Assembly: GCA_947568835.1 (NCBI GenBank)
Contig: OX387604.1
Span: forward strand, 27,142,851 to 27,206,850
DNA length: 64,000 bases
Origin: Protonemura montana
Taxonomy: Eukaryota > Arthropoda > Insecta > Plecoptera > Nemouridae
Direction of reading: 5' to 3'
Numbering within the stretch: position 1 is the first letter of the stretch; every line of letters begins with the position of its first letter. The translations under genes were made by a program, and so were the position numbers. The notes under the pieces were generated by a model. It saw only the letters and a list, made by a program, of their open reading frames with translations, was not told the DNA's origin and ran no database searches. Shown one piece after another: positions 21,821-33,700 of this stretch.

Positions 21821-24800
21821 TCACAAATGTAAGCTTTTTTTTCCCAAATGTATCTGTGCATGGTGGGTGAGTTGACGTTGCGTGGTGTAGGTCGTTGAAC
21901 ACACAGTACATGCATATGGACGCTCCCCAGTATGAATACGCATATGTTCCACTAACGCCTGCTTACAGCTTAGCAGTTTATTGCAAACATCACAAATGTA
22001 AGCTTTATTTCTCGAATGTATCTGTGCATGGCGGGTGAGTTGACGTTGCGTGGTGTAGGTCCTTGAACACACAGTACATGCATATGGACGCTCCCTAGTA
22101 TGAATACGCATATGTTCCACTAACGCCTGCCTCCTGCTTAGCAGTTTATTGCAAACATCACAAATGTAAGCTTTATTTCTCGAATGTATCTGTGCATGGC
22201 AGGTGAGTTGACGTTGCGTGGTGTAGGTCCTTGAACACACAGTACATGCATATGGACGCTCCCCAGTATGAATACGCATATGTTCCACTAACGTATGTTT
22301 CCTGCTTAGCAGTTTCTTGCAAACATCACAAATCCAACTTTTCCTTCTACTTTCACCTGCTTGAAATGTGCGTGTCCTTTGTGGAGTAATGGGCTCTGGA
22401 CTAACTGTACTGGGAAGAAGCAGTTCCTTAGAATGAAAAAGAGCAACGTGTTTCTCCAATGCAGATTTTCTGCAGAAATTCCTCTTGCAAACATCACAAA
22501 AATGAGTTGGTTTTGCTTTAGTGTTTCTTGCATTTGTGGCACTTGAAGTGATTTTCCGCTGCGAGTCGGTAGATATTTTCAGGCAAGAACTTTGATTGTC
22601 TGCGACAATGAAATGTGGCCTCAAATTCTTCTTGTAGTGAAATTCCGTTGCATATGAAGCACAAGTGAAGAGTTTGTCAATGGATGGAGAAATGCTGCAA
22701 TCTGCTGGCTGTTTTGAAATCATCTTGTTTTGAAGAATGCACATCTTGAAGACTTGATCCTGTCCATCACCAGTTCCCGTGGGTCCCATGTCTTCAACCT
22801 TCTCATCTGGTGGACTCCATGTCATCAGCATTGGTTCTTCTTTCAACGAGGTTGCCAAGGGGTCGAGAGAGTCGGTTGAAGTGGCACTAATGTCCATCTC
22901 ATCGGTGTCATCTGCACAAAATAAGAACAGGAATTTTCAAAACATATATTAATGATTGAAGCAAGCAAAAAGAAATCTTCAATTTCACAGTTAAGAGGAG
23001 GATCAGCAAAATATTATTGCATCTTTAGTTTCTTTCTTCCAGGGACCCGAACCGGAACCGAAACCGGAACCCGAAAAAACCCGTATTTTCTTGGAACCGA
23101 AACCGGAACCAGAACCGTTATTATTTATTTCCAAGAACCGGAACCGGAACCGGAACCATTATTAAATCATGGGTTCTTTTCGGTTCCTTCAAGGTTTCAT
23201 AAAGGTTCCAAAGTTATATTGAGATTTCAGAAATTCAGATTAAAATTGTTTGCTTATTATGTTCACAACTTTTTTGTTTTTAATTTTTCCACACGAAAAA
23301 AAAATGTTTCACTGGTTTGTTCCGAAAACATCCATTGGCTCATCTTGAATCCACGATTTTGTTTGGGGAAAACACAAGGCATTTTAAACAACATATACGT
23401 CTTATGTATCCATAGCAACATTTTTAGGTACTATAATATTTACATTTACACTACAATTTTTTTTTGAATTTCTTGTCCTTTTTGATTTGAAGATCCGCCG
23501 GCAATGCCCTATAAAGCTCACAACCCGCATAGGTGGGCCCCCTTTTATAATTTTGAAAAGCTGGTTTATCCAGTTTATAGTTTATTTTATGTCTAGTGTT
23601 AAATAACCCTTTGCCTGTCCCCATCAGAGTGTAACCGTAAATCCATTTCTTTACATTTTTTACTTGAAAGCCTCAAACAAACTAACCCCTTGTAGTGCAT
23701 GCTTTGTCTTGTAGAGATGGACTAGCCTGCCTTTTTTACTCCGTACATACTCTGTAACTACTACTACTACTCTTTAACTCTACTGGTGCTGAGAAATTGA
23801 ATCAAACAAATTATTACGACTTCGTTACACCCCTATCTTTTATGCAACTGACTTCGTGTGCTTTGAAACCCAATGTAAGGAAAAAGAACTGTCCCTGGCA
23901 GATGGAAAAACAAAACTAAGTGTCACTAAAAACCACTAAAACTTGAACCTGTACAACAGCAAAATTTAAAAAAATAACGCTTTATTTATCAAGTGGAACC
24001 GGAACCTTTTTAAACTTAAAGCCGGAATCAGAACCCTTATTTGAGAAAATTAGGAACCGGAACCGGAACCCCTCTCAACAATTTGGAACCGGGACCGAAA
24101 CCGGAACCTTTAAAAATGTAAAACCGGAACCAGAACCAGAACCCTAATTTGAAAAAATTAGGAACCGGAACCAGAACCTTTAATCATTTCGGTTCGGGTC
24201 CCTGCTTTCTTCGTTGGTTCCAACTCTACCAGCCACTAAGATATTTAATACATTTTTTAGAGATCTTTTCCCGTTCTCAGCTTCAGCCCTCTACTTTTTT
24301 TTACAGCCTTAAAGGTCAGAAAGTTTACTAACTGATTCTAAAGTAAAATTCTTCTTGAACCAAAAAGACATGCAGCCACCAGAATTGCACATATTATGCC
24401 AGAATCTTATATGTATATTATCCTTAGTTAAAATTATAAAATCGGGAATAAGGAAAATATTGGAATAGAGGGATTCCATTTCTTAGATCCCATTCTGTAT
24501 CTCGAAAGATTGGGGTTGATTTTTTTTTTTTTGGTTTTCTGGTTTGATGCGAATTCCCCGAAACTTTTTCATGACATGATAGCAGTCATTGTTCTGGCAT
24601 CTACTCGTATATGGACATGATCATGGTCTTTGGACATGATTGTACCTACCCAATCCTAGTGTCAATACTTGTTCAATGTCCTCCAGTTCTAGCTTTGGTT
24701 CTTCTTTGATGTTTGTCTCAATCTTTATAGTCTGTTGGTCAAAATATAACGTCAAATTTAAAATTTCTTTGGTATAAAAGAAAATTATGCTATTCCAATC

Positions 24801-26000
24801 CATTCTAGTTCTTCTGTTCTGGGCAAATGTTTGTTTGCATGGCGTTTTTTGAGCTTACCTGGTATATTTCGTTCTTTAGCAAATAGTCGTTGGAAAATGT
24901 TGTGGTTACCAAATTCTCTATTGCGTTGAGTTTCGATACACACGGGTCACAGATAAATTCCGGTAGGCCATCTCCTTCAGTTGGCTGTCACAGTAACAAT
25001 AACCCACATTTAAGTCAAAGCATAGAGTTGAGTGATCTAACTTAAAACGTTATTGTCACATGAGGTGCATTATGCTAACTCAATAAAAAACTGGAATACA
25101 AGCAGAAAAAATAAATAGGCAAGCTGAATCTAGAAAAAGTCTTTGTATTCTTGTTCGACTTAAGCCGATGCATGGCTCTCCCCACTCTGCTGTTAGGAGG
25201 ATCTACTGACAGTGAGTCTAAGCGACTTGCCCGGACTTCTTATTTGGTGGTGATGGAGGTTTTATGCTTTTGATGGGCCATAATGGTATCAGTTATTTTA
25301 CCCTCTGAGCTGTTAAATTTGCTGTTACCCAGTAAGTACTTTGACTTTCTAGGACATAATTTACTAGATAAAATATTTAAGAAACACAACTTGTCCTGCA
25401 TACCTCTAAACACACAAGTTTTCTTATTTTCTTCCCTAATGAATTTTCAGCATCAGCAAATATCTTCGACATTTCACTTGACTTGTGCTGTGTCATACAC
25501 AAGCGGCAAACTGAAGAAATGTGTTCTTTGTTGCCATTTATTATTTCAAAAAGTTCCAGCGTTTCTTCAGTAATGCTTTGCACTTCCAAACCTGGGCCAC
25601 TGACTTCTGAAATAAAAGTGACTACTTTTCTAAGCGAGTCTTCTGTTTCAAGAGAATCGGCAATGAACTGAGATGCACAGCTTAGGTTTTCAGCGCACGG
25701 TATGCAAACAGTGGACGGTAGGCCATCTCCATAGCAGAGCTGCAATAAAGGTAATAAGGCTGAGATTATGCATCACAAACAGTACGTGCACAATTAGACA
25801 TTCTGAAATATAATCTAAGTTAACACATCTATTGCTGAACAAACCTCAATTTGTAGCATTCTTGTGATTCTTGTTGCTATTGATTCAGCAGTCTCATCAA
25901 AAATATCCAACATGTCTTCTGGATCAAAGTTCATGATACACAGTCGACACATTGCTGACAAATTGTTTTTGTAGTTTTTTTTTTTATTTCCTTGCTTCAT
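21821..26000 (-). CDS. Double-ZAD C2H2 zinc-finger protein, paralogue 2 (truncated by frameshift)
   Basis: Minus-strand exons: 26000-25845, 25739-25404, 24984-24859, 24731-24650 and 22911-21821, the same structure as paralogue 1. Both ZADs keep all eight cysteines. The last exon reads into seven full fingers (HFCDVC, WICDVC, YACTVC, YICDVC, YACTVC, YICDVC, YACTVC) and stops at 21821, just after the seventh, because of an extra A in GGGAAAAAAAA. The predicted product has 596 residues against 613 in paralogue 1 and the same finger number, so it may still work. A 1,165-bp transposon sits in the last intron (23040-24204) without touching splice sites. Confidence 0.8.
23040..24204. mobile_element. 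Non-autonomous hAT-type DNA transposon (1,165 bp)
   Basis: Perfect 15-bp terminal inverted repeats (CAGGGACCCGAACCG and its complement) are flanked by an identical 8-bp target duplication, ctttcttc (23032-23039 and 24205-24212). The CAGGG end and 8-bp duplication are hallmarks of the hAT superfamily. Both ends carry many ccggaacc/ggaacc subterminal repeats. No transposase is encoded. Paralogue 1 has the empty site at about 17035-17050. Confidence 0.95.
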
Positions 26001-26399
26001 TTTTAGACTCTAAATATCTCTCCAGCTTTCAGGTTGCTAGCGTCAGAAACCAGAAGATTTTAGAGTGCAATTAAAAAAGCCACGAGGAAATTTATCTTTT
26101 TTATTTATTTATTGTTAAATTAGATAAGTAAATATTAGTATAATACCACAGAGAACCATGGAATTGCTTGCTACACTTAAATTTTTCTAAAATAGTATCA
26201 ACGATAGTATAGTATTTAATAGAGGTTATGTAGAAGAGCGGGATAACCCGAACTCCGTTCGTTGGAAGTAAGTCTCAGCCTTCGCCTCAAATAGCTCGGA
26301 ATTGCAGGGAAATGCTTAGCAGACAATGTTAACAAACCGCAGTAAAAACAGTGTGTACAAAAGAAAAGCACTTAAATAGTCCATTGTTAATAACGCATT

Positions 26400-28365
26400 A
26401 GAGCAAATAGAAACAACATTGAAAATTTCACAGATGATAAAGTACGTGATAGGCTTTCGATCCGTGATGGTCCTAATTTTTGGCCCAGCCTAGGACAAAA
26501 AAAGGCTAACTTTTACAAAATTTGTGTTATCATTTATTTGCGAGAAAATGAAGGGGGGCTACTCCCTTAAAATTTTCAAAGATGATAGAGTACGTGATAG
26601 GCTTTTGATCTGTGATGGTCCTAATTTTTGGCCCAGCCCTGGACAAAAAAGGCTAACTTTTACTAAATTTTTGTTATCATTTATTTGCGAGAAAATGAAG
26701 GGGGGCTTATCCCTTGAAATTGTCACAGATGATAGAGTACGTGATAGGCTTTCGATCTGTGATGGTCCTAATTTTTGGCCCAGCCCTGGACAAAAAAGGC
26801 TAACTTTTACTAAATTTTTGTTATCATTTATTTGCGAGAAAATGAAGGGGGGCTACTCCCTTGAAATTGTCACAGATGAAAGAGTACGTGATAGGCTTTC
26901 GATCTGTGATGGTCCTAATTTTTGGCCCAGCCCTGGACAAAAAAAGGCTAACTTTTACTAAATTTTTGTTATCATTTATTTGCGAGAAAATGAAGGGGGG
27001 CTACTCCCTTGAAATTGTCACAGATGATAGAGTACGTGATAGGCTTTCGATCTGTGATGGTCCTAATTTTTGGCCCAGCCCTGGACAAAAAAAGGCTAAC
27101 TTTTACTAAATTTTTGTTATCATTTATTTGCGAGAAAATGAAGGGGGGCTACTCCCTTGAAATTGTCACAGATGATAGAGTACGTGATAGGCTTTCGATC
27201 TGTGATGGTCCTAATTTTTGGCCCAGCCCTGGACAAAAAAAGGCTAACTTTTACTAAATATTTGTTATCATTTATTTGCGAGAAAATGAAGGGGGGCTAC
27301 TCCCTTGAAATTTTCACAGATGATAGAGTACGTGATAGGCTTTCGATCTGTGATGGTCCTAATTTTTGGCCCAGCCCTGGACAAAAAAAGGCTAACTTTT
27401 ACTAAATTTTTGTTATCATTTATTTGCGAGAAAATGAAGGGGGGCTACTCCCTTGCAATTGTCACAGATGATAGAGTACGTGATAGGCTTTCGATCTGTG
27501 ATGGTCCTAATTTTTGGCCCAGCCCTGGACAAAAAAAGGCTAACTTTTACTAAATTTTTGTTATCATTTATTTGCGAGAAAATGAAGGGGGGCTACTCCC
27601 TTGAAATTGTCACAGATGATAGAGTACGTGATAGGCTTTCGATCTGTGATGGCCCTTGCACTGGTCGTGTGACACGATGGACTCAATCCTGACGGAGGGC
27701 GATAGACTTTACAAATTCGTGGCTTTAAAATGCCGCCATAAACAGCTCGCCGTCGAAGAAATCCCCGATCACATCACCGATCACCACAACTGAAATTGCA
27801 TTAGCAATTCACTAGTTTATCTCTAGCACCATGTACTTTTTTAATTCAATAGATAAGTTACCTAACAATTAAAGTCGAGGTGTTTTTTTTTGCTGCAGTG
27901 ATCTCTCCACATCCTATAAAAGTTAGCCTTTTTTTGTCCAGGGCTGGGCCAAAAATTAGGACCATCACAGATCGAAAGCCTATCACGTACTCTATCATCT
28001 GTGACAATTTCAAGGGAGTAGCCCCCCTTCATTTTCTCGCAAATAAATGATAACAAAAATGTAGTAAAAGTTAGCGTTTTTTTGTCCAGGGCTGGGCCAA
28101 AAATTAGGACCATCACAGATCGAAAGCCTATCACGTACTCTATCATCTGTAAAAATTTCAAGGGAGTAGTCCCCCTTCATTTTCTCGCAAAGAAATGATA
28201 ACACAAATTTTGTAAAAGTTAGCCTTTTTTTGTCCAAGGCTGGGCCAAAAATTTAGACCATCACAGATCGAAAGCCTATCACGTACTCTATCATCTGTGA
28301 CAATTTCAAGGGAGTAGCCCCCCTTCATTTTCTCGCAAATAAATGATAACACAAATTTTTTATTG
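26400..28365. mobile_element. Foldback-like element: 148-bp repeats in inverted arms
   Basis: The left arm (about 26430-27652) is eight direct copies of a 148-bp unit. The right arm (27917-28365) is three copies of the same unit inverted. A unique core of about 265 bp lies between. Long inverted repeats built of tandem units are typical of Foldback elements. Each unit contains its own small palindrome (tcacagat ... atctgtga). No target duplication or transposase found. Open frames in the arms are by-products of the repeat. Confidence 0.7.
27677..27793 (+). other. Small open frame in the core of the foldback-like element
   Basis: 38 codons from ATG to TGA, beginning MDSILTEGDRLYKFVALK and ending DHHN. 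The frame is open upstream for nine more codons. Its amino-acid makeup looks like real coding sequence and reads like a piece of a larger protein, but I cannot name the family. Confidence 0.35.
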
Positions 28366-30708
28366 TTAGTCTGTTTCGTTCAGTACATCACGTATTTTTT
28401 AAGGCTAGCGCTTATGAGTTTTGTAGGCTGTTTTCTCGTTGCGCTATGTTGAGTTGGTGCCTTTAGATGGCGTTTTAGATTTTGCGAGCTAAGTATCCAC
28501 TAGTTCATGTGATTATTCTCATGTGGACATTGTTATATCTTTCTAGTGTTGATTTGCAAAGTCTAGTTTCCAAACCTTCATCTAACTGCTAATCCTTGAA
28601 CTATTTTGATAAGCAAAGATTTTGCTTTAGCTGAGTGAAGTTGGTTTTTATATACTTTTTGTATCATCCATTTATTGAAACAGTGGAAATTATAAGTTGA
28701 ATCTACTTCATTGAATGCATTACACTTGATATGCCATATCATTATATCATATTCCATGACATTGTCAATTCCTTTTCAAACACAAAATTATTCCATTCCT
28801 TTTGTCCAACTAACTTTATATCTCTTCTATTTTCCATCTCTTTCCTCCACAGCTTCATGTACTTATTCTATCAATCTTTCTTTTGGTCTTCTATTTCTCT
28901 CATAATCCATGCTCACAATTTTTTTTTGGCAGTACACATTTGATTTGTTCCTTTCCTAATTGGTTTCCTTGTATCTTGATCTTTGTTAATCCTTCAAGAC
29001 TTGTCTTCTTTTAAAACATTTCTTCTAGATCTCGTTCCTGTTTTCCTTGAAACCCCATCCTCCACATTCATACATCAAGATTGTTGCTGAGAACTTTCAT
29101 ATCTCAATTCTTCTGATGTTTTCTTTTCTAGCCCTAATTTTACACTTATTCTGTACTAATTACTTGAAGTAATTCATTGATTGGAGAGAAGAACTTAGAA
29201 GAAAATTGACATTGCAAGGTGAACAAATCCTGTGTACTCGCAATTTTTTTCTTCTGTTGGATATTTTTTACTTCCTTTACATCGTTTCCTTTGCCTGTTT
29301 TGCTGATCCTCCAATTAATGTTCATCATTTTATATCAGAATACTTTCTTGGTAAACATCTCCTACAAAACTTTAGAGATGTTAAAAGCTAGGTATTATAA
29401 TCAATGAATTTGTTGTCAGAAATATGTGAATACCAGCTAATTTTGTCACATGTTTTATTGATGAAATAGAATGTTAGATTGTGTATTGCTTTGTCAGGCA
29501 GAGAGAGTTAGAATTAGTCGCTACCTTGGAACAAACAGAATGACAGAATTATTTTGCAACGATGTTGGGATGTATTCCATTGGAATGCAAAATAATGAAG
29601 CTTTGGAGGTGGGAAGGCGGGGAAGATTACAAATATAATAGGAGGCAACGGATGTATTTACTTAGTTTATTGTAAATTGATGAGATCGTAATCACGGACA
29701 GAAAGCTCCATTCTTTGATGACAATAAGTAAGTTTGTTTTCAAGTTGAATATTTACTAAACTTCTGCGTTGTATTTTCACACTTGAATGGTTTTGAAGAC
29801 CAGATTGAAACAAAACAAATATTTTATCAACATTTTAAGCGCCGCGTAGTTTAATATCTGAAATGTTTTACATGATTTAAAGCAAAACTCTGTCACCTTC
29901 TGAAGGTGCTTGCACTTATTGCATCTCGAGTTTTGTGAACTCAATCAGCAAATGATTTTATAATTAATTAACAAAGACCAACAAATCTGAAATGTGTCAT
30001 TTGTTTGAGTTGTGCTGCTATAGTTGTAACTTCTCTTTGTTTTAAACAGATTTAACATGGGAGCAGTTTTACCATTTTTCTAACAAAACGAGCTGATTTA
30101 GTTACTTAGGGAAGTTTTCTTGATTCAGAACTTTATTGAAAAGATGATTTGTCTAAAACGGTTTTGTGAAAAACTCACGCAAACGTTTGGATTTGGAACG
30201 AAACAAATCTAAACGTAGTAAAATTCTTGCATGAAAAGAATAAATGCTGTAAATGAGAAGTCTGAACTGATTGCTGTTATCTCAACTTGTCAATATTTGG
30301 CTTGAAATTAGTGAGGATTAAAACATCAATCTCCATGTTCAGTGTTTTGCAACCGATTTCTTTCTTTAATTTTAAGTATTCCCAAGTTTGTTTCATTGAA
30401 AACTTGGTAGGCAAAGAGTGCTAAGAAGGAAACCATATTGATTGGACTGCGGTGTCTTTTGCAAATATTCTTGACTCCATTCTATTCAATTTGCTTTTCT
30501 GTTAAGTAAATCTCTCAAATATTACCTCCTTTGTGCAATAAAAATGCTGTATACATTTGAATATATTTATATTTGAAAATCATTCACTTTCTAAAACATT
30601 GTAATAGACATTTTGAGTGATGAAGCATTGTGCTGGGAAAAATCTAGGGATTGAAGTTCCTTTTTGCACCAAGAAGATAATGATATGTTGAATGAATGTA
30701 ATGTCAGT
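28366..30708. other. AT-rich intergenic region, no gene seen
   Basis: Only short low-complexity frames occur on both strands. No splice-supported exon or known repeat was recognised. It includes whatever 3' UTR the ABCG gene has; no clear polyadenylation signal was found. Confidence 0.5.
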
Positions 30709-30750
30709 AGCTTCAGTAGCTTCAGTAGCTTCAGTAGCTTCAGTAGCTTC
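30709..30750. repeat. 9-bp repeat (tcagtagct) abutting the ABCG stop codon
   Basis: Five copies; the ABCG stop codon (tca at 30749-30751) lies at the array edge, so the repeat begins the 3' UTR. Confidence 0.8.
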
Positions 30751-33700
30751 AAACTGAAGCATTAAAATGAGCTTTTATGAATCTGCCGATGAGATTAACT
30801 GCAGCTAGTGAACGACGGGAAGAAAGTCTCCATCTTAGCATCAAGTAACAAATTCCACGCAGAACAATAATTGATACCAGAAGTCCCACGATATCCACCC
30901 AAATGTTGACGTTTTCCATTCCTGTAATGAAATAAATTAATAAAAACACTGATCTCAACCAAACAGTCATTCGTGGCAATGCTTGTGCTTGATTCAAAAT
31001 AGTCGGGCCAATTGGCATAACATTTTTGTACATTTTTGTGCGAAATGTTTGTGTTTTTTTCGTGTTAATTTCTAGAACAGGTTGTAGGCTTCCTTTTTAG
31101 ACTACATTAGATTTGATTAACATTGAAACCTCCTGTCACGTTATTTCACTTTTAAATGACTCATGTGGATAAAGTGGGGTTCATTTTAATAAAACTTGAT
31201 CAAGAAACAATTCTCAAATATTGCCACGATAACATTTTAATTGAATTTAGCAGCAGAAATTCTGTCAGCTTCCGCGAGCATCAAAATGAACTAATCTTTG
31301 ATTTTTAGAATTAATTAGGAATTGCTTAATTTAGTATCAAATTTCATCAAATAAGTTTTTCTGATTTCTACAACTTTTATTGTCATTCTGAATTGTTGAT
31401 ATCCCATGCCCTGACCTTGACATGCTGACCTTGACACGCTGACCTTGACATGCTGACCAGTCATTTCATTAATTGACTCAAAGGTGTCACCTTTTTTAAT
31501 TCACTTCTCATTCTCACTCTTTATTTGCAGAATTGTCTTGATTTGTAACAAAATATTCTTCTACTTAGTTCCTAGAGAATTATTTACAAAGATATTTTAC
31601 CTGTTTGTCGTAGAAGTTCTACTGGAGAGTTAATTGGACATATCATTTCTTCTGGAGGGCAAACCAACTTCCCCCTTCCATTTCCATAGATTGCTACAAT
31701 AAGACCCTCAAATCCATATCGCAGGTAGCTAAGTGACATGGCGAGTCGAATGTGGATTGGAATTGCAGTGGTACCAGTATCCATACCATAAACTGCCAGG
31801 AGCATTAGAGGCACTGAAGCAGCTGGACCAACAAACATTCCATTCTGTGAAGTAAAGCACAATCAAATTAATCACAAAATAAGAAACCCCAAGGACCAAC
31901 AAAGACCAAGTCCAGACCCAAGCCTCCTTCTGACTTTATTTTACTTTGAAGTGTGTCTTAACAAGGGCCTGACATACAATTACATGGAATAAAAGATGTG
32001 CATAATGTTCACCAGCTTGTCCATTGAATGCCCACTTCAAGAACCATTATACCACTGTTATACCATTGATACCACTGATACCACCATTATACCACCATTA
32101 TACCACTGTTATACCACTGAACATACAAATAACTTCTTGATCAAAATATCTGTAAACTAACAGCAAAGCCATTGCATTCCTGAACACTCATCAGAGAAGA
32201 TTGGGCAGTAAAGTGAGAAGTAGGATCTCATGTACTGTGAGGTGCACATAATGCACACAAGCTTTGAGCCACGTGCGTCTGGTTAATATCTCTGAGAAGT
32301 ATTGAAAGGGGAGACAAGTGTTCTGGCATCGGTTACTAGATATTATCTAGATATTATCTAGATATTATCTAGATCTCTCTATCTATCTAGATCTAGATAT
32401 CATGTTTTGTTTGTGATTCAGTCATAATGACACTATGGATATACTCACAACAACGCTTAAAACTGATGAAATTGCCAACCCGAAACTTTCGGAAGCTAGT
32501 CCAGTCAGGAGGCACACGCCAAGGAATTGAATAACACGTAGCCATTCTGCTGGTTGGCTGGTCATGAAGTATACCATACAGATATATACTGTGCCAAGAA
32601 TTATCTGCAGAGAAATCAGTGAAAAGTATTAAAAATTGTACTAAACGTCTTGAAGATATTATATACCATACATTATATAGGTACATATTACATGTTATGT
32701 GGATATTATGTACCTGAAGAGGTAGTTTGGAAACGGTCAGTGCACAGAAATATGCATTAAGACTGTACCAACGATTGAAGTGTTCACGTTTTAACAGTTG
32801 CACCTGGTCTGGAACTAAATTAAAAAGATTAGTCTCTCAAAACACGCTCAAGCTTGGATATTTGTTGGAAATGTGGATTAAAAGTATTCTTACATTGTAA
32901 AAGTACAGGCAGCATCGGAATATAAAGAAACATAATGATGCACGTATAAACAAATCCAAAGTTAAACATTGTCTTAGAGCCATCGTTTCCAAAGTCAAAG
33001 AACATGAGACCGACCGTCAGCCCCAGGAGAAGATTTAGTATTATTTTCATCTTCATTTGCATCTGGAGGAGAAAGAAATAAATAAAGAATCACTTGTTTA
33101 AGTCAACATTTGTACATTTGGAGACAGAATTGTTGTTAAACTAACCGAATCCCTCCAAGTTTGTAGTCCCATACGATATGTCAGAATCTTGAACTGAAGC
33201 CAGCAACTGCTCTCATAATTATACTTGAAGTCTGCGTTCTCGATGAGTGATTTTGATGACACTCGATCTCTTAGTTTGCGATCCAGGAACGAAGCACCGG
33301 TGGCAGTCCACTTGTAGCACCGGCCATTTTCTATGGCAGCCACCATCTTTTCAGTGTGATCACCATATTCACCGCTCGAAACTTCGATCACTGGAAAACA
33401 ATCACATGTTTACTTGAAGAAGATCCCAACTTTTTGCATACAACTTCCCTTACATTTATTTACCCCTAATTGTGGCTGTTCCATATTTATATCAAGAGCA
33501 AATAAATACAAATAGACGGAGAGTATAAAAAGTAGCTTCGGCTTTATTTCAGTAACCAACACTTTTTTTTGGGAATAAGAAGAATTTTTTAATGGCAATT
33601 TTGTCAACTTATAATTTGAAAAAGTTAATCTTACAAAATGATTGCTCACATTGGAAAAATAATGAACCTGGAATCATCAAACTTGTGTCAGTGCATGTCA

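Larger units (their letters stand above)
15800..26360. repeat. Direct tandem duplication of the ZAD zinc-finger gene
   Basis: About 15800-19180 and 21130-26360 align through all five exons, introns and 5' flank, with near-identical exon lengths (156, 336, 126, 82 nt). Differences are a 1.17-kb transposon in copy 2, a longer finger array in copy 2, and a shortened C-terminus in copy 1. Both copies face the minus strand. Confidence 0.9.

Noticed and set aside
22952..23467. Open frame of 171 codons across the zinc-finger intron
   Set aside because: It lies mostly inside the hAT-type element and is made of its ggaacc subterminal repeats; no transposase motif.
26524..28352. Repeated open frames of 64-145 codons in the 148-bp arrays
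   Set aside because: 148 is not a multiple of three, frames change at each unit, and the overlapping series of equal-length frames is a repeat artefact.
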